Below the pieces are notes generated by a model. That model did no database searches, was not told the origin of the DNA, and was given only the letters and a program-made list of their open reading frames with translations. From Furcasterigmium furcatum (lineage: Eukaryota > Ascomycota > Sordariomycetes > Glomerellales > Plectosphaerellaceae), in NCBI GenBank assembly GCA_001599815.1, contig BCIA01000008.1, forward strand, positions 930,001 to 994,000: a DNA stretch of 64,000 bases, given 5' to 3'. Position numbers and translations under genes: made by a program. Shown piece after piece: positions 33,713 to 44,470 of this stretch. Numbering within the stretch: position 1 is the first letter of the stretch; every line of letters starts with the position of its first letter.

Positions 33713-34777
33713 ATGACGCTCTGTCCCACAATCTTCATCGGCGCTGGCGTGCTCTCCCTATCCACCGTTCACGCTCTGCTCTCCCGCTGTCCCGGAACGC
33801 CAGTCCTCATCATCGCCTCCGAGCTGCCCAGCGACACGCCAAGCTCATGGACCGCCGACTATGCCTCCATGTGGGCTGGGGCCCATTACCGACCGATCAC
33901 GCCGTCGACCGAGCAGTTACAGGCTGAGATGGCTCTTGCCAGGGAAACATGCGGCGTGATGAAGCGCATTGCAGGGGATGTGCCGGAGTCAGGCGTGGGA
34001 ATCATGATGGCTGTGGAGTACATGGAGCGGCCCGGAGAAGGCGAGCTTCTACTGAAAACAGGAGACGTATACGCGGGTCCGGGGGACCATTTCCGTGTGC
34101 TTGCTCCAGAAGAGCTGCCCGAGGCCGTCCGGTGGGGATGCGAGTACGAGACATACTGCCTGGATGCCCCGGGGTATTGTCGATGGTTACTGCAGCAGGT
34201 CCAGAAAATGGGGGCGCGGGTCGTGAGGCATACTCTGCGCGATGCCAGGGACGCGTTCGCCTTGGCTGAGGTTGTTGGCTTCTCGAAATCCAAGGTAGTT
34301 GTGAACTGCTCTGGGCGAGGGTTCCGGGACCCAAAGTCGAAGGTGATCAGGGGGCAGACGGTGTTGGTCAAGCAGCAGTACCACAAGACTGTGACAAGGC
34401 AATGCGCGGACAGCAGCTGGACGTTCTTGATCCCGAGGCCAAACGCTGGGGGGACAATCGTGGGCGGGACGAAGGAGGTTGGCGATTGGGACGCCATAGC
34501 AAGGGAGGGAACCAGGGACGCAGTCCTGAAGAGAGCCACAGAGTGCTTTCCTGATTTCATTCCTGACGCCAGCGAGTTCAAGGTGATTCGGGACAATGTT
34601 GGCAGGAGACCGTGGCGAGAAGGGGGCCTGAGAATTGAGACAGAGAAGCTGGAAGGAGGGAAGCACATTGTCCACGGATATGGCGCTGGAGGACGAGGCT
34701 TCGAGCTCAGCTGGGGAGTTGCTTCAAGGCTGGTTGACCTTGTTGAGCAGAGTACGAAGCCGAGGCCCTCTTTGTAA
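33713..34777 (+). CDS. D-amino-acid oxidase (354 aa)
   Basis: A single exon; ATG at 33713 (MTLCPTIFIGAGVLSLSTVH) with the in-frame 5' extension lacking conserved sequence. The FAD site IGAGVLSLS opens the protein. The family entry WAGAHYRP, the substrate-side RPNAGGTIVGGTKEVGDW and the C-terminal signature HGYGAGGRGFELSWGVA are all present, and length matches DAAO/DASPO enzymes. It oxidises D-amino acids to imino acids with H2O2. The last residues are PRPSL, not a consensus peroxisomal PTS1, so its location is open. It converges on a RidA gene 110 bp away and lies close to an amino-acid permease, which suits D-amino-acid use. Confidence 0.93.
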   Translation: MTLCPTIFIGAGVLSLSTVHALLSRCPGTPVLIIASELPSDTPSSWTADYASMWAGAHYRPITPSTEQLQAEMALARETCGVMKRIAGDVPESGVGIMMAVEYMERPGEGELLLKTGDVYAGPGDHFRVLAPEELPEAVRWGCEYETYCLDAPGYCRWLLQQVQKMGARVVRHTLRDARDAFALAEVVGFSKSKVVVNCSGRGFRDPKSKVIRGQTVLVKQQYHKTVTRQCADSSWTFLIPRPNAGGTIVGGTKEVGDWDAIAREGTRDAVLKRATECFPDFIPDASEFKVIRDNVGRRPWREGGLRIETEKLEGGKHIVHGYGAGGRGFELSWGVASRLVDLVEQSTKPRPSL

Positions 34778-34887
34778 GGACCATTATATACAAAAGACTT
34801 TGTACACTGGATTTCAAATTCACAAGAGGCATGTAATACTTAGATACCAAGATCTACAAACCGGACTCTATTTGCTCTGTGCAATCT

Positions 34888-35414
34888 CTACAGACGGGAG
34901 CTGGTCGAACCAGCAGCACCGGGTATCGCAGCCACCAACTCCAGCTCAACATCTGTGGAAAGAGGGAGCTCTTTCACACATACGCAAGTTCGGGCCTGGG
35001 ATGGGAGTGTTAGCCATCTTCCAAACGTGCCGCCATGTCCAGATAGAGGCTACATGCCGGTCGCGGGGTTCCCGTGAAGTGCGCTTCGTAAACCTTGTTG
35101 AACTCAGCGAAGCTGTCCATGCTCGTCAGGTAAACATTGACCTTGACGGCGTCTTCAAGGCTTGCGCCGGCCTCCTTGAGGATGGCCTCGAGGTTGCGGA
35201 TAGCCCGGATCTAGGGGCTGTCAGAGAAACACAGGCAGGGAACCGGAGTGCGTACTGCACGGGCGGTGGTTGGGCCTTCTACCAGCTTCCCAGTCGCTGG
35301 GTCGACACCGATGGCGCCGGAGCAGAAGATCATCCCATTGCAGATGATAGCCTGCGAGTTCGAGGGCCTCGGGGCGGGCGCCCCAGTTGTCCGTATCTCG
35401 GTCCTGTCCGGCAT
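34888..35414 (-). CDS. RidA/YjgF-family imine deaminase (139 aa)
   Basis: Exons on the minus strand: 35414..35256, 35210..35058 and 34995..34888. The second intron (35057..34996) is GC-AG. Without it the reading breaks after TGTPRPA; with it the family C-terminus ARTCVCVKELPLSTDVELEL is restored, including the conserved Arg that binds carboxylates and the final acidic motif. Earlier parts are typical: FCSGAIGVDPATGKLVEG and AIRNLEAILKEAGASLEDAV. RidA proteins speed hydrolysis of reactive enamines and imines to keto acids. Imino acids are exactly what the neighbouring D-amino-acid oxidase produces. It is divergent from an amino-acid permease. Confidence 0.87.
34996..35057 (-). other. Probable GC-AG intron
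   Basis: On the minus strand it begins GCATGTAGCC, has a perfect GGCTAACAC branch site and ends ATCCCAG. The donor looks like GTATGT with T replaced by C. The GT one codon later gives the wrong phase. Confidence 0.68.
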
Positions 35415-35837
35415 TGCTGTCGTAATAGATTGGGTAGATTCAGCCACAGGGTGTCTGCCACGGGCGAGATTAGCATCCCAGCAATCCATGATATCGAGAG
35501 GCGTCCCTCATATACTCTCCGCTGTTACTTAGCATCGATAGTGGCGGGACTGATACGCCCTCACGGCTGGGAAGACCGAGGTCTCTTTCCCCACATTACC
35601 CCGTGTCTTATCTCTGGGGACCAAGCTCGGCTGCCATCCCGAGCCCAAGAAGGGACATGAGTCGCGCGTGCACTGAGGGGCCTGGTGGCAGAACGCCAAG
35701 TGGTATAAATCATCTGGCTCTCTTCAGCAGGAACAGGTCTTACCATCTTCGGTGGCACAGCTCAGTTCTTCTTGGTTCCGAGTTGCACATCGCATTCATC
35801 TTTTGTTGTTCATATCGTCAACCTCAACGTCTCAAGG
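35415..35837. promoter_or_regulatory. Shared divergent promoter of RidA and amino-acid permease
   Basis: These 423 bp separate RidA (minus) from the permease (plus). A TATA-like element (TGGTATAAATC) lies at about 35700 on the permease side. Confidence 0.45.
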
Positions 35838-37904
35838 ATGGCCGAGAAGACCCCGTCAATCATGGCCTCGGACAAGGGCGTCGGGGAATCTGTGCCCCAG
35901 CAGGTCCCCGCCGGCGAGGATGGCCTCCAGAAACATCTGAAGGACCGCCATCTGAGCATGATTGCGCTGGGAGGCGCCCTTGGCACGGGGTTGCTGGTTG
36001 GAACGTAAGAAAGGCCTCAAAACTCTTGGAAGTGCCTGCGCTGACTTGGACCAGTGGTTCGGCTCTTGCCAAGACAGGCCCTGCCGGTATCTTTATCGAC
36101 TTCAGCATCATTGGCCTGACCGTCTTCTGCGTTATGGCCGCCCTGGGCGAGATGCTCTCTTTCGCCCCTATGGCTCGTATGTATTACTATCAAGAGCCTG
36201 CTCTTCTCGCGGCTGCCTGCCAGAGACTAAACTTCCGATAGGCGGCTTTGGCGGTTATGCCACGCGATTTGTTGACCCTGCTTTGGGCTTCGCTACCGGA
36301 TACGCCTATTTGTTCAAATATCTCCTGGCCACCCCGAACCAGATGGCTGCGGCAGCCCTCATCATGCAGGTACCTAATTGTCTGAACTTCCAAGCATCAC
36401 CGCAACTCTTTCCTGACTCTGTGAACAGTTCTGGACTGGAGATAGTGTCAGCCCGGCTGTGTGGATCAGCGTCGTCCTCGTCATCATCATCATCGTCAAC
36501 TTCTGCAGCGTCAAGATCTTTGGGGAGATGGAGTTCTGGGTGTCCTCTCTGAAGGTGATCATCCTATCCGGTGTGGTCATTCTGATGCTCGTCTTGGCTT
36601 GTGGAGGCGGTCCCACGTCAGTTCATCCCCAGACCCTTGGATGCGGCTTTGACAGCTGACAGTTCCCAGTGGTGAGGTCAAGGGATTCCAATACTGGAAT
36701 GACCCCGGCGCATTCGCAGAGTACAAGCTGGAGGGAAACATTGGAAAATTCATCGGTGTCTGGAGCACCATGATCCAGGCGTATGTTGCACATCCCGGTC
36801 CCATCCCGTGTCCGATATGTGCTGACTTGGATTTCCAACAGCGTCTACGCGTTTGGCGGCACCGAGCTCGTCGGCGTCACCGTCGCGGAAGCGAAGAACC
36901 CAAGAATCGCCATGCCCAAGGCCGTCAAGATGACTTTCTTCCGAATTGCCTTCTTCTACATCGCCTCGGTCTTCTTCTTGGGCATGGTTGTTCCCTACGA
37001 CAGCCCCGAACTCGCCTTTGCGCTGAAGGCTACCACATCGGCGGCAGCGTCACCATTCGTGGTCGCTATCAAGAACGCGAAGATCGGTGGCCTAGATCAT
37101 GTCATCAACGGCTCCTTGCTGGTGTTTGTCATTTCATCTGCCGTTTCAGGTAAGCTTGCCCTTTTTCCATGCTGGCATGGGAACCCAGGCTGACCAATAT
37201 GGCAAGATTTATACATTTCGACGAGGACGCTATATGGTATTGCTTGCGACGGCAAAGCGCCGAAGATCTTCACAAAGACTACATCACGAGGCGTCCCCAT
37301 TGCGGCAATGGTGATTCCTCTCGCCTTTACCTGCTTGGCATATATGAGTGTCCAAACTGGAGCCAAGGCCGTCTTTGGCTATTTGACCAACATGGTCACT
37401 GTCTTCGGTAAGTCGGGACTGTATGCTCTGTACTCGTCCCTGTTCTAATGAATACCAAAAGGCATGCTCACCTGGATCGGCATCCTCACGTCGCACGTCT
37501 GTTTCGTCAAGGCCACCAAGGCACAGCAGATCTCTGCAGACCGATTTCCCTACCGCTCTCCCTTTGGTGCGACGGGATCCTACATCGCGCTGGCTTTCCT
37601 CTCGATCCTCATTCTGACCAAGAGTTTCGACGTCTTCGTCGGGAAGTTCGACTACCAGAACTTTATCGTTGGCTACATCGGACTGCCTGTTTACCTGATC
37701 CTCCTGTTCGGCTACAAGTTCAGATTCCGAACCAAGCGGGTGAAGAAGCATGAGGCAGACCTCTTTACCGGCGTGCCTACCACGACCTATGCAGAGGAGA
37801 AGGCTCAGCACGAGGCTGAAATCGAGGCACAGGCAGAGGGTAAGACGGGAGTCGCGCGCATCATCAGTGTTATCTACCGACGCTGCCTTTCCTGGCTGTT
37901 TTGA
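35838..37904 (+). CDS. Amino-acid permease, YAT/AAT family of APC (555 aa)
   Basis: Eight exons: 35838..36004, 36055..36176, 36242..36369, 36429..36616, 36670..36780, 36842..37149, 37207..37407 and 37462..37904. All seven introns are 50 to 65 bp GT-AG with matching phases. The N-terminus is charged and then enters helix 1 with the family signature LKDRHLSMIALGGALGTGLL. Next come SALAKTGPAGIFIDFSIIGL, ATGYAYLFKYLLATPNQMA, VYAFGGTELVGVTVAEAKNP and DLYISTRTLYGIACDGKAPK. About 12 membrane helices fit a plasma-membrane H+-amino-acid symporter of broad range (GAP1/DIP5 relatives). Its location beside RidA and D-amino-acid oxidase makes it a candidate importer of their substrate. Confidence 0.93.
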
Positions 37905-38131
37905 GCTTTACTCGAGATTGAGAATACCACTCGGTAGCTTTCATACAACGGATAATGTCAAGAGATTCCAGAATCTCAGGTCTCTGATGCTGGAGGCCTG
38001 GTCCAAACGCCGAACCGAAAACATTGCTCCTGAACAGAAAGATAGTGAATTCATGCACGGGAATCAGTTCCACCGTCACCTCGGTGAAGGCATCCGTATC
38101 TGGTCCTTGCGGTCCGAGAGGGCATCCAGAA

Positions 38132-40412
38132 TCATTCAACAGTGGATGAGCCCTGTGCACCCGGGTTAAGCGATACCGAAACCTTGAGCTCCGACTTCTG
38201 CTCCGCCGGAACCTGATCACCACTAGAAGAGAGCTTTGCTTTCTTGTCTGAAGCCCAGGAGACAACGGATGACCTTTTAAAAGACAGAGTCAGTCTGTGA
38301 TTCCCAGCGCAAAGTGAACTAGTTCTGCCACAGAAAGAGAACTCGGGACTTACCAAGCCGACTTCGGCTGCACGTTGCCGTCGTCCGCTCTCTTGAAAGC
38401 AGCCTGGGCCTGCCGATTCTTTCCCTGGCCCTGGTAGGCGGCACCCAAGTTTCTGATGATATCCAGGGTCAGCCGGGCTCCGGGCAGGAGATGCTCTTCG
38501 CAGAGGGGGATCAGCTTCTGATACGTCTTCTGCGCCTCTCGGTAGAGGCCCCTTTCCAGCTGAAAGGCCCCGGTGGTATTCATCGCGCCCAGGACGAATG
38601 GTTTGGGTTTGCCCGGGAGTTTCGAGAAGCCCTCAACAGCTCGTTTGTTCAACTCAACGGCCCTGGACACCTGGTTCAATCTCATGCAGGCAAGGCTCAG
38701 GTTCTGGCAGCAGGCCAACGTATCGTAGTGATCAGGGCCCCATTTCTTCTCATAAAGCTGGAGACAGTCCGAGAAAAAGGCCTCCGCATCTCCGTAAAGC
38801 CTCTCGGTGATGAAAAGCGTCCCCAACAGCTCCCAGGCCCGCAGCGTCTCAAGAGCATCGGGCCCCAGCGTCCGCACGTAGCTGTTGATGGCCCGCTTCA
38901 GATTGTGGTCGGCCGCCTGGTAGTAGCGGAGGGTGATCTGCACGGCTCCCAGGTGGTAGCAGGTTTGGGCGAAGCTGACCTGGCTCTTCCCAAACAACTT
39001 TTCCTTTCCCTGGGCAGATCGGACATAAGCGGTCTCGGAAAGTTGGTGATTGCCTCGGAGCTGACGGACGTATGCCACGCTGTCAAGCAGTCGCAGAGTC
39101 TCTTCGTTCTCAGGGCCGAATGCTGCCTCGAATCGAGGAAGCAGCCCCTCAAAGATCGTCTCGGCCTCCTTCATCTTTTCCTTGTCGGCGCCGATGCACA
39201 GGAGCCCCAAGCCCCGGGTGGCGAACAAGGTAGCCGGGTGATCTCTTCCACGTAGTTTCTCGCTACCACTGATCACCCTGTCATACAGGCGGTTGGCTTC
39301 CTCGCGGTGGGTTTTCTCTTTGTCATTCATGTATGATTCGGCGAGACCATGCATGGCATCCAAGGCCACCACGTGCTCCGGCCCGAATTTCTTCTCTTCT
39401 TCTGTGGCAGTCTGCGCCCAACGACGCATGATCAGGTGTTTGGCGCCATTCTCGAGGGCCTTCAGTTCCCTCAGCACTGTTTTGTAGCCGGCATCGTCCG
39501 CGGAGCAGAACTTGGCCATGTTGAAGTGATCAGCCGGGATGACGATCGGTCGGTCCGGTTTCTGGGTCTGAGAACTGTCCTGTTCCTTCTTCCACGAGGA
39601 GACTGGGGGAATCACCTATTGCGAGGTCAGTGGCGGTGCTGCGGACAGGAAAAGGCTGAGCCCGGACATGAATTTCAGAGCCATTCTCCGCGGCCACGGC
39701 TGTCCTGTGCTCTGCAAAGAGTCTCCTGACGATGCAGTCTGCCCCAATGACTGCTTCGAAACGCTCCGTACCGGGTGTTGATGTCTCGGCGCAATCTGTT
39801 CGACATTCGCTCGAATACAACGATGCAATATTATTAACCATGTGCTGAAATGAGTGCTCGGGATGCCCAGAATGCGGTGTGTCCATGAGGAGAATCCCCC
39901 GCGTGCTGAGTCGTATTGAGTCCAGCCGGTGGGCGTCATCTTCGCTCCGGCGAACGGACTCGGCGAAGATCAGGGCCTAATAAACCGCAGTTAGCGGACT
40001 CTTCTGCGTATGCCGAGCTGCCACTCTCGTTCTATACCGTCTGGACAAGCAGTCCTCCGAGGCCATGTGCCAAAAAGATGATCGGTCGCGAGTGAGTCTA
40101 GACGTGGACGGGTCAGCAGGTAAATCCCCCGGTCTCAGCAAAGACCCAAAGACTTACACTTGTCATCAGCCGCATCTGAAGGACATCTTCAAGAAGCATG
40201 CGCGCGTGAGTCGAAAGGCACTCGCCGCTCGTCAAGCACGAAGCGGCACGGGGTTCAGCCGTCTCACCGAGCCCCCAGAACATGACGCGGGCCACCGCGA
40301 AGTCCGTATTGATGCCTCTCTGGAGCCATTCGTAGTTATTTTCGGCGGTCCATGTGCTTCTTCTGGGACCATGGAGGCCATCGACGACGATGACGCTGCT
40401 GGGTTCAGTCAT
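38132..40412 (-). CDS. SesB-like alpha/beta-hydrolase plus TPR protein without NB-ARC (675 aa)
   Basis: Five exons on the minus strand: 40412..40158, 40097..40038, 39976..39668, 39615..38354 and 38273..38132; phases agree throughout. Residues 1 to about 230 match the N-terminal hydrolase domain of fungal STAND proteins: IVVDGLHGPRRSTWTAEN, ARVMFWGLGE, RPIIFLAHGLGGLLVQT, STRGILLMDTPHSG and PADHFNMAKFCSADDAGY. The nucleophile elbow normally reads AHSLGG; here residue 97 is Gly, so catalysis is probably lost. From about residue 240 kinesin-light-chain-type TPRs run almost to the end (AETIFEGLLPRFEAAFGPEN, AEAFFSDCLQLYEKKWGPDH). The NB-ARC or NACHT module that usually sits between these two parts is missing. 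The tail is Ser-rich. The donor before exon 4 (GTCCGG) is weak, the least certain junction. Confidence 0.78.
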
Positions 40413-41283
40413 GCCACGGGTTTCGGGAAATCGAAGGTCTCACTCAATCTGTCCCTGACTGGCCTCGTGGTTCCCCTCCAGCAAGACTTCTCGGCCCAGC
40501 TTATCTCCTCGATCACACATGATTGCAACACACGAAGAAGCTCTGGTTTGCTGAGCTGCATTCGCGTGTCTGCGCTGGGAATTGATCATTCGAGGTCTGA
40601 GCCGCGAGGCCCACGGCTCAGCCTCCTCGAGTCCCCTCGCTTGCCAAGTTCTTGGACGGACCAGATTCAGCCCGGTCTTACCTGAGCTGCACTTCATCTT
40701 CCGGGTAAATTCATTACTAGGAGCTGGTAACAGACAGAATACGCTACCTCCGCGGCGCGTATGAGGCTGGTGGTGCCAGACGAGGCCATCGCCGGCTGGG
40801 GTGAATGATCGCGGTCGTTACCTTCTGATATCGCGCCCCGCGCCGCCCGCGACAGCTGTGTCGGCTGTCTCCCAATTGGTCCAATCAGGGAGCTTCGACG
40901 TTTCAAGCCCCTGAGTCAGGGGCATCGGACCGGCAGCGGCTGGTTGCAACTGAGTGCCAGTCTGTGCTTGAAGTCCGGCGGATTCTTGGCCCTCGCACGC
41001 CATCGATGCCCACCATGGCGAATTCCAGAACAGCATCCCGAGACAGCGAGATGCAAAAAGACAAATTTCCCTCCTTCTGATCTTAAATTACGGACTTGCT
41101 GTACACTTTTCCCTCCGCCTGTCTAACTTTCTTCCAGTTTTCCAACCTCCAACCTCGGAAAAGCCGCCTCAGTACTGTTGTCCCGAGATGACCGCCTCAC
41201 TGAACCGCCGATGTCGCTAGGCCATGGCAACCAAATCTCACACAAATATCCTACCTCTTTTGAAAAAAGCCAGGAAGACGAAC
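40413..41283. other. Intergenic stretch
   Basis: About 0.87 kb between two minus-strand genes. It contains only overlapping short frames. An in-frame stop lies just before the start codon of the hydrolase/TPR gene. Confidence 0.35.
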
Positions 41284-43291
41284 TCATTGCCTTTGGGTTT
41301 CCCTTCTCTTGAGCGAATCAATCCTGACAGTCCAGGAAAAGAGGAAGGAGAGCAGAGCCACTGCGGTCGACACGATAAAGGCTAGCTGCAAAGCGTCAAA
41401 GTACACCGACCTCACGATGCTCTGCAGTGCCGGAGACAGATCATCGATGGCAAATACGGACTGCCTGATTCTCTCGATGATCTACTCTGATTAGCATCAG
41501 ACTGGGCGAGCACCACTCACGCCGCACACTCACCTCGTCTTTATTGTCGATGTTCCCCAAGGCTACAGGCAACTTAGTGGCGAGGACGTTCTGCACAATG
41601 GCCGATGTGATGGTCACGCCGTATATGGTGCCCATCGAGCGAATGAGATACACGGTGGAGGTGGCAACCGCTTGCTCTGCGAGACACGAGTGGTGAGTAC
41701 TAGTCACTCTGAGGCGGTACGGACGACAACGACTGACCTTGATGCTCAAACAGCGAGATGAAGCTGAACAGCACACTCGGGTTTGTGAGGCCCAAACCCA
41801 AGTTCGCCGGGATCAGAAACACGACATCACTCCACGATCGACCCCTCCATCCGAGGCCGTAGGCGAGAGAGTTTCCGAGAAGCATCATCGACGTGCCGAA
41901 GCGAACATTGTGCGACAACTTGAACCCCCGGTGCATCGCCATTCCAGCAGCGATACCGCCGATGGGTGTCGCGATCGAGGGTATAACAAGTCGGAAGCCG
42001 GCCGTCGAAGCCGACTCGCCCCTGACCGCCTGGAAAAAGAGAGGGATCATGAACAAGTACTGAGTCATCTGGTCAGCTCATCGCACCGCAACTTGCAATC
42101 GGGAAACCTACCGCATAGGAAGCCATGCCTGCGAAGATGTTCGTCAGCTGCACCATGAGGGGCCTGTAGCCCCTGAGCATCTCCAGAGGAATGATCGGGA
42201 AGGCCCGCGTCCTGGCTTCGATGGCGACGAAGACTAAGAGCAAGGCCAGGCTGACGACGATCGACGAGATTACGGGAGCGCTGTTCCACGGGTACTCGTT
42301 TCCACCGAGACTCAACCCTGCCAGCTGGGTCGCGAGAGCCAGTACCAGGACCAGGGACCCGGAGACGTCGAGACTGCGCAGAACGGTGCGGAGTCGGCTG
42401 CCTTTTCCGCTGCGAGACATGCTCTCTACGATGTTGTCGGGGTTCTTAACGACGAAGTATCCCACGACTAGGGCGAAGAGAGACACCGGAACCTGGAGGG
42501 CAAAACACCACCGCCAGCCGATCTCGACTGCGATGACGCCGCCCAGACTCGCCCCTAAGATGGCCCCGAGGCCGACGAGGATGTTCTGAACGGCCTGATA
42601 CATACCCCTCTTCTGGAACACGATCATATCCGAGTTGATGATCGTCGCTAGTCGCTGTCAGTTCCGGACTGCCTCTCCAGGCGGAGCCCGCCACTTACAC
42701 ATGGTGATGAGGCCGCCGCCTCCAAAGCCCGTCAGTGCCCGCATGGCATTCAGAGCCAACATGTTATGGGCAACGGAGCACCCGAGGCACCCAACCATGA
42801 ACGTCACCGTCGAGAGAAAGAAGCACGCCCTCCTGCCGAAGATGTCCGAGAACCGGCCATAGAGCGGCTGGAAAGCGGTGCTGGTTATGAGGTAGGACGT
42901 AGTCAGCCAGGAGGCGTGGTTCGCGGCCTGGAACTCGCTTCCGATCAGGGCGTAAGTGCTCGCGGTGATTGTGCCATCAAACCCAGAAAGGAAGACGTTC
43001 GCATATAGGGCTAGCAGCGTGAATCATGTCAGCCGACGGATCTGCGGGAGTAGTCTGTAGATTTGCTCCGCAGACTCGAGGAACATCTTGCTACTGACCA
43101 ACTTCAATCAGCCAGAATCCCTTGGGAGGAACCCAGTCCTCCTCATCATTTGGCTCTCGTCGTTCTGGAAACGTCGTGTAGCCGGGTTCAGGGTCCTGGG
43201 ACTGGGACTTGAGCAGGGAGGTCCGCTCGTGCGACTCATTCCCCGCCCCCGTCGTGCTCGTGTGCTTCCCAGCAATGCCGTTGACTGCCAT
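41284..43291 (-). CDS. MFS transporter, VBA/FNX (DHA2) type (567 aa)
   Basis: Six exons on the minus strand: 43291..43099, 43010..42699, 42647..42112, 42059..41738, 41676..41534 and 41481..41284. The N-terminus is hydrophilic (about 60 residues, ERREPNDEEDWVPPKGFW). Helix 1 has NVFLSGFDGTITAS, then ASWLTTSYLITSTAFQPLYG, GRFSDIFGRRACFF, ALTGFGGGGLITMSTIINSD and the antiporter-like GLGAILGASLGGVI. Fourteen helices are expected. These features fit fungal vacuolar basic-amino-acid transporters (VBA1/FNX1) and related drug/H+ antiporters. The cytosolic acidic front with Ser/Thr is common in vacuolar members. Substrate and membrane cannot be fixed from sequence alone. Confidence 0.9.
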
Positions 43292-44329
43292 GTTCGTGAA
43301 TTCGGATGCTTTTGAGTGATTATCTGGATATTATCGGCCCTGAAGGAGAAGATTTACAGGTTCTACCCCTGAGTGAGGCGGCTCTGGCTGTCGTGGCGTC
43401 AACCGGACGGCGATGAATATAGCCCTCAACCGAAAAATCTCGACGAGGGGCCTGGATCCGGTGGCAATATGGAGCCTTGGGGGTCATTTGCGAACTCGGA
43501 AGCCGGCTGCGTCGTTGTTGCAGGGAGCGGGTGGGACTGATGCAGCCGGGGCAGCATCGAAACGGAGACCAGGGCCTGGAAGGGGTTGACATATTCTGCT
43601 TGCTCGGCGCTCGCATGTGGCTAACAAGGGTGAGAGACGCGGGCTCAAGCCACGGCGTCACATCGAAAGGGGTCCAGATCGCTTGGAGCTGCGAGAGCGT
43701 CTCCGGAGTCCCCTGCGCGCTCGGCCGGCGCGGGGGTGCGTGATGAGGCAGTGTTTCGGTCCGCGGAGGACTCCGAAAGGGGACAATCTCAGAGAGGCAC
43801 TGCCGACACCGTCTGACGTACTCAAATGCAGAGAAGCATTCATTGAGAATGCTTTGTCGCTTTTAAAACATGGCGATGTCCGGTTGTGATGGGGGAATCG
43901 CCATCGGGGCTAAGATCACGTCTTCAGACGGCGGCGAAGCGCCGGTGATATCATCGCTCACATTGCGCCCTCAGAATTGAGAGAAAATTGCAAGCAAAAG
44001 AATAGGTGATCCCGGCCATGTAAGTCAAATCCCAAGTACGTCAGATATTCTCCTGATAAAGAGGGGCACCAGATATAGATATATCCATCGGCAGTTGGAA
44101 CATCGACATCCCTGTGCAAGACAACTGTCACTCTAAGCATGCCATGTGGACCTCCCAGCTGGCAGCACCTATCGCAGCTGACATCCATTCACCCGGTGTT
44201 CATTGTCAAGTGCCAGCCAGATTCGCCCGCCCCCAACGCCAGCGACGGGATCGATCTTCCACAGCGCTCTGGTTCGACCACGACCGATGGCGTGTCGACA
44301 TTGATCCGGCTCGACATCGCCACGACATG
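43292..44329. other. Intergenic stretch
   Basis: About 1 kb upstream of the transporter with no supported gene. It becomes AT-richer to the right. Confidence 0.35.
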
Positions 44330-44470
44330 TTGCCAAGAAGCACCGAGGACCGTCCTTCGCCTGCACGCAATGCCGACGACGAAAGATGCGATGTGACCAG
44401 AATGATGACGCCTTGCAGAAGCCGCACCAAACCCAACAACATGGCCTTCTCGCCCTGTTATAGGTTCTAG
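44330..44470 (+). pseudogene. Decayed Zn(II)2Cys6 zinc-cluster relic
   Basis: One frame (Cys codons at 44362, 44371 and 44392) encodes SFACTQCRRRKMRCDQND, the first half of a zinc cluster. The next frame over encodes TPCRSRTKPNNMAFSPCYRF (Cys at 44414 and 44456), the second half, then a stop at 44468. The halves differ in frame by one base, and the fifth cysteine is Arg (CGC in place of TGC at 44423). No regulator body follows in the next 900 bp. This is best read as a fragment of a lost trans-acting factor gene. Confidence 0.55.

Noticed and set aside
34996..35057. Idea that RidA is a frameshifted pseudogene
   Set aside because: A GC-AG intron with a perfect branch site restores the complete family sequence, so a pseudogene is not needed.
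36475..36510. TCATCATCATCG-type simple repeat
   Set aside because: It lies within a membrane helix of the amino-acid permease (IIIIV codons) and is explained by coding.
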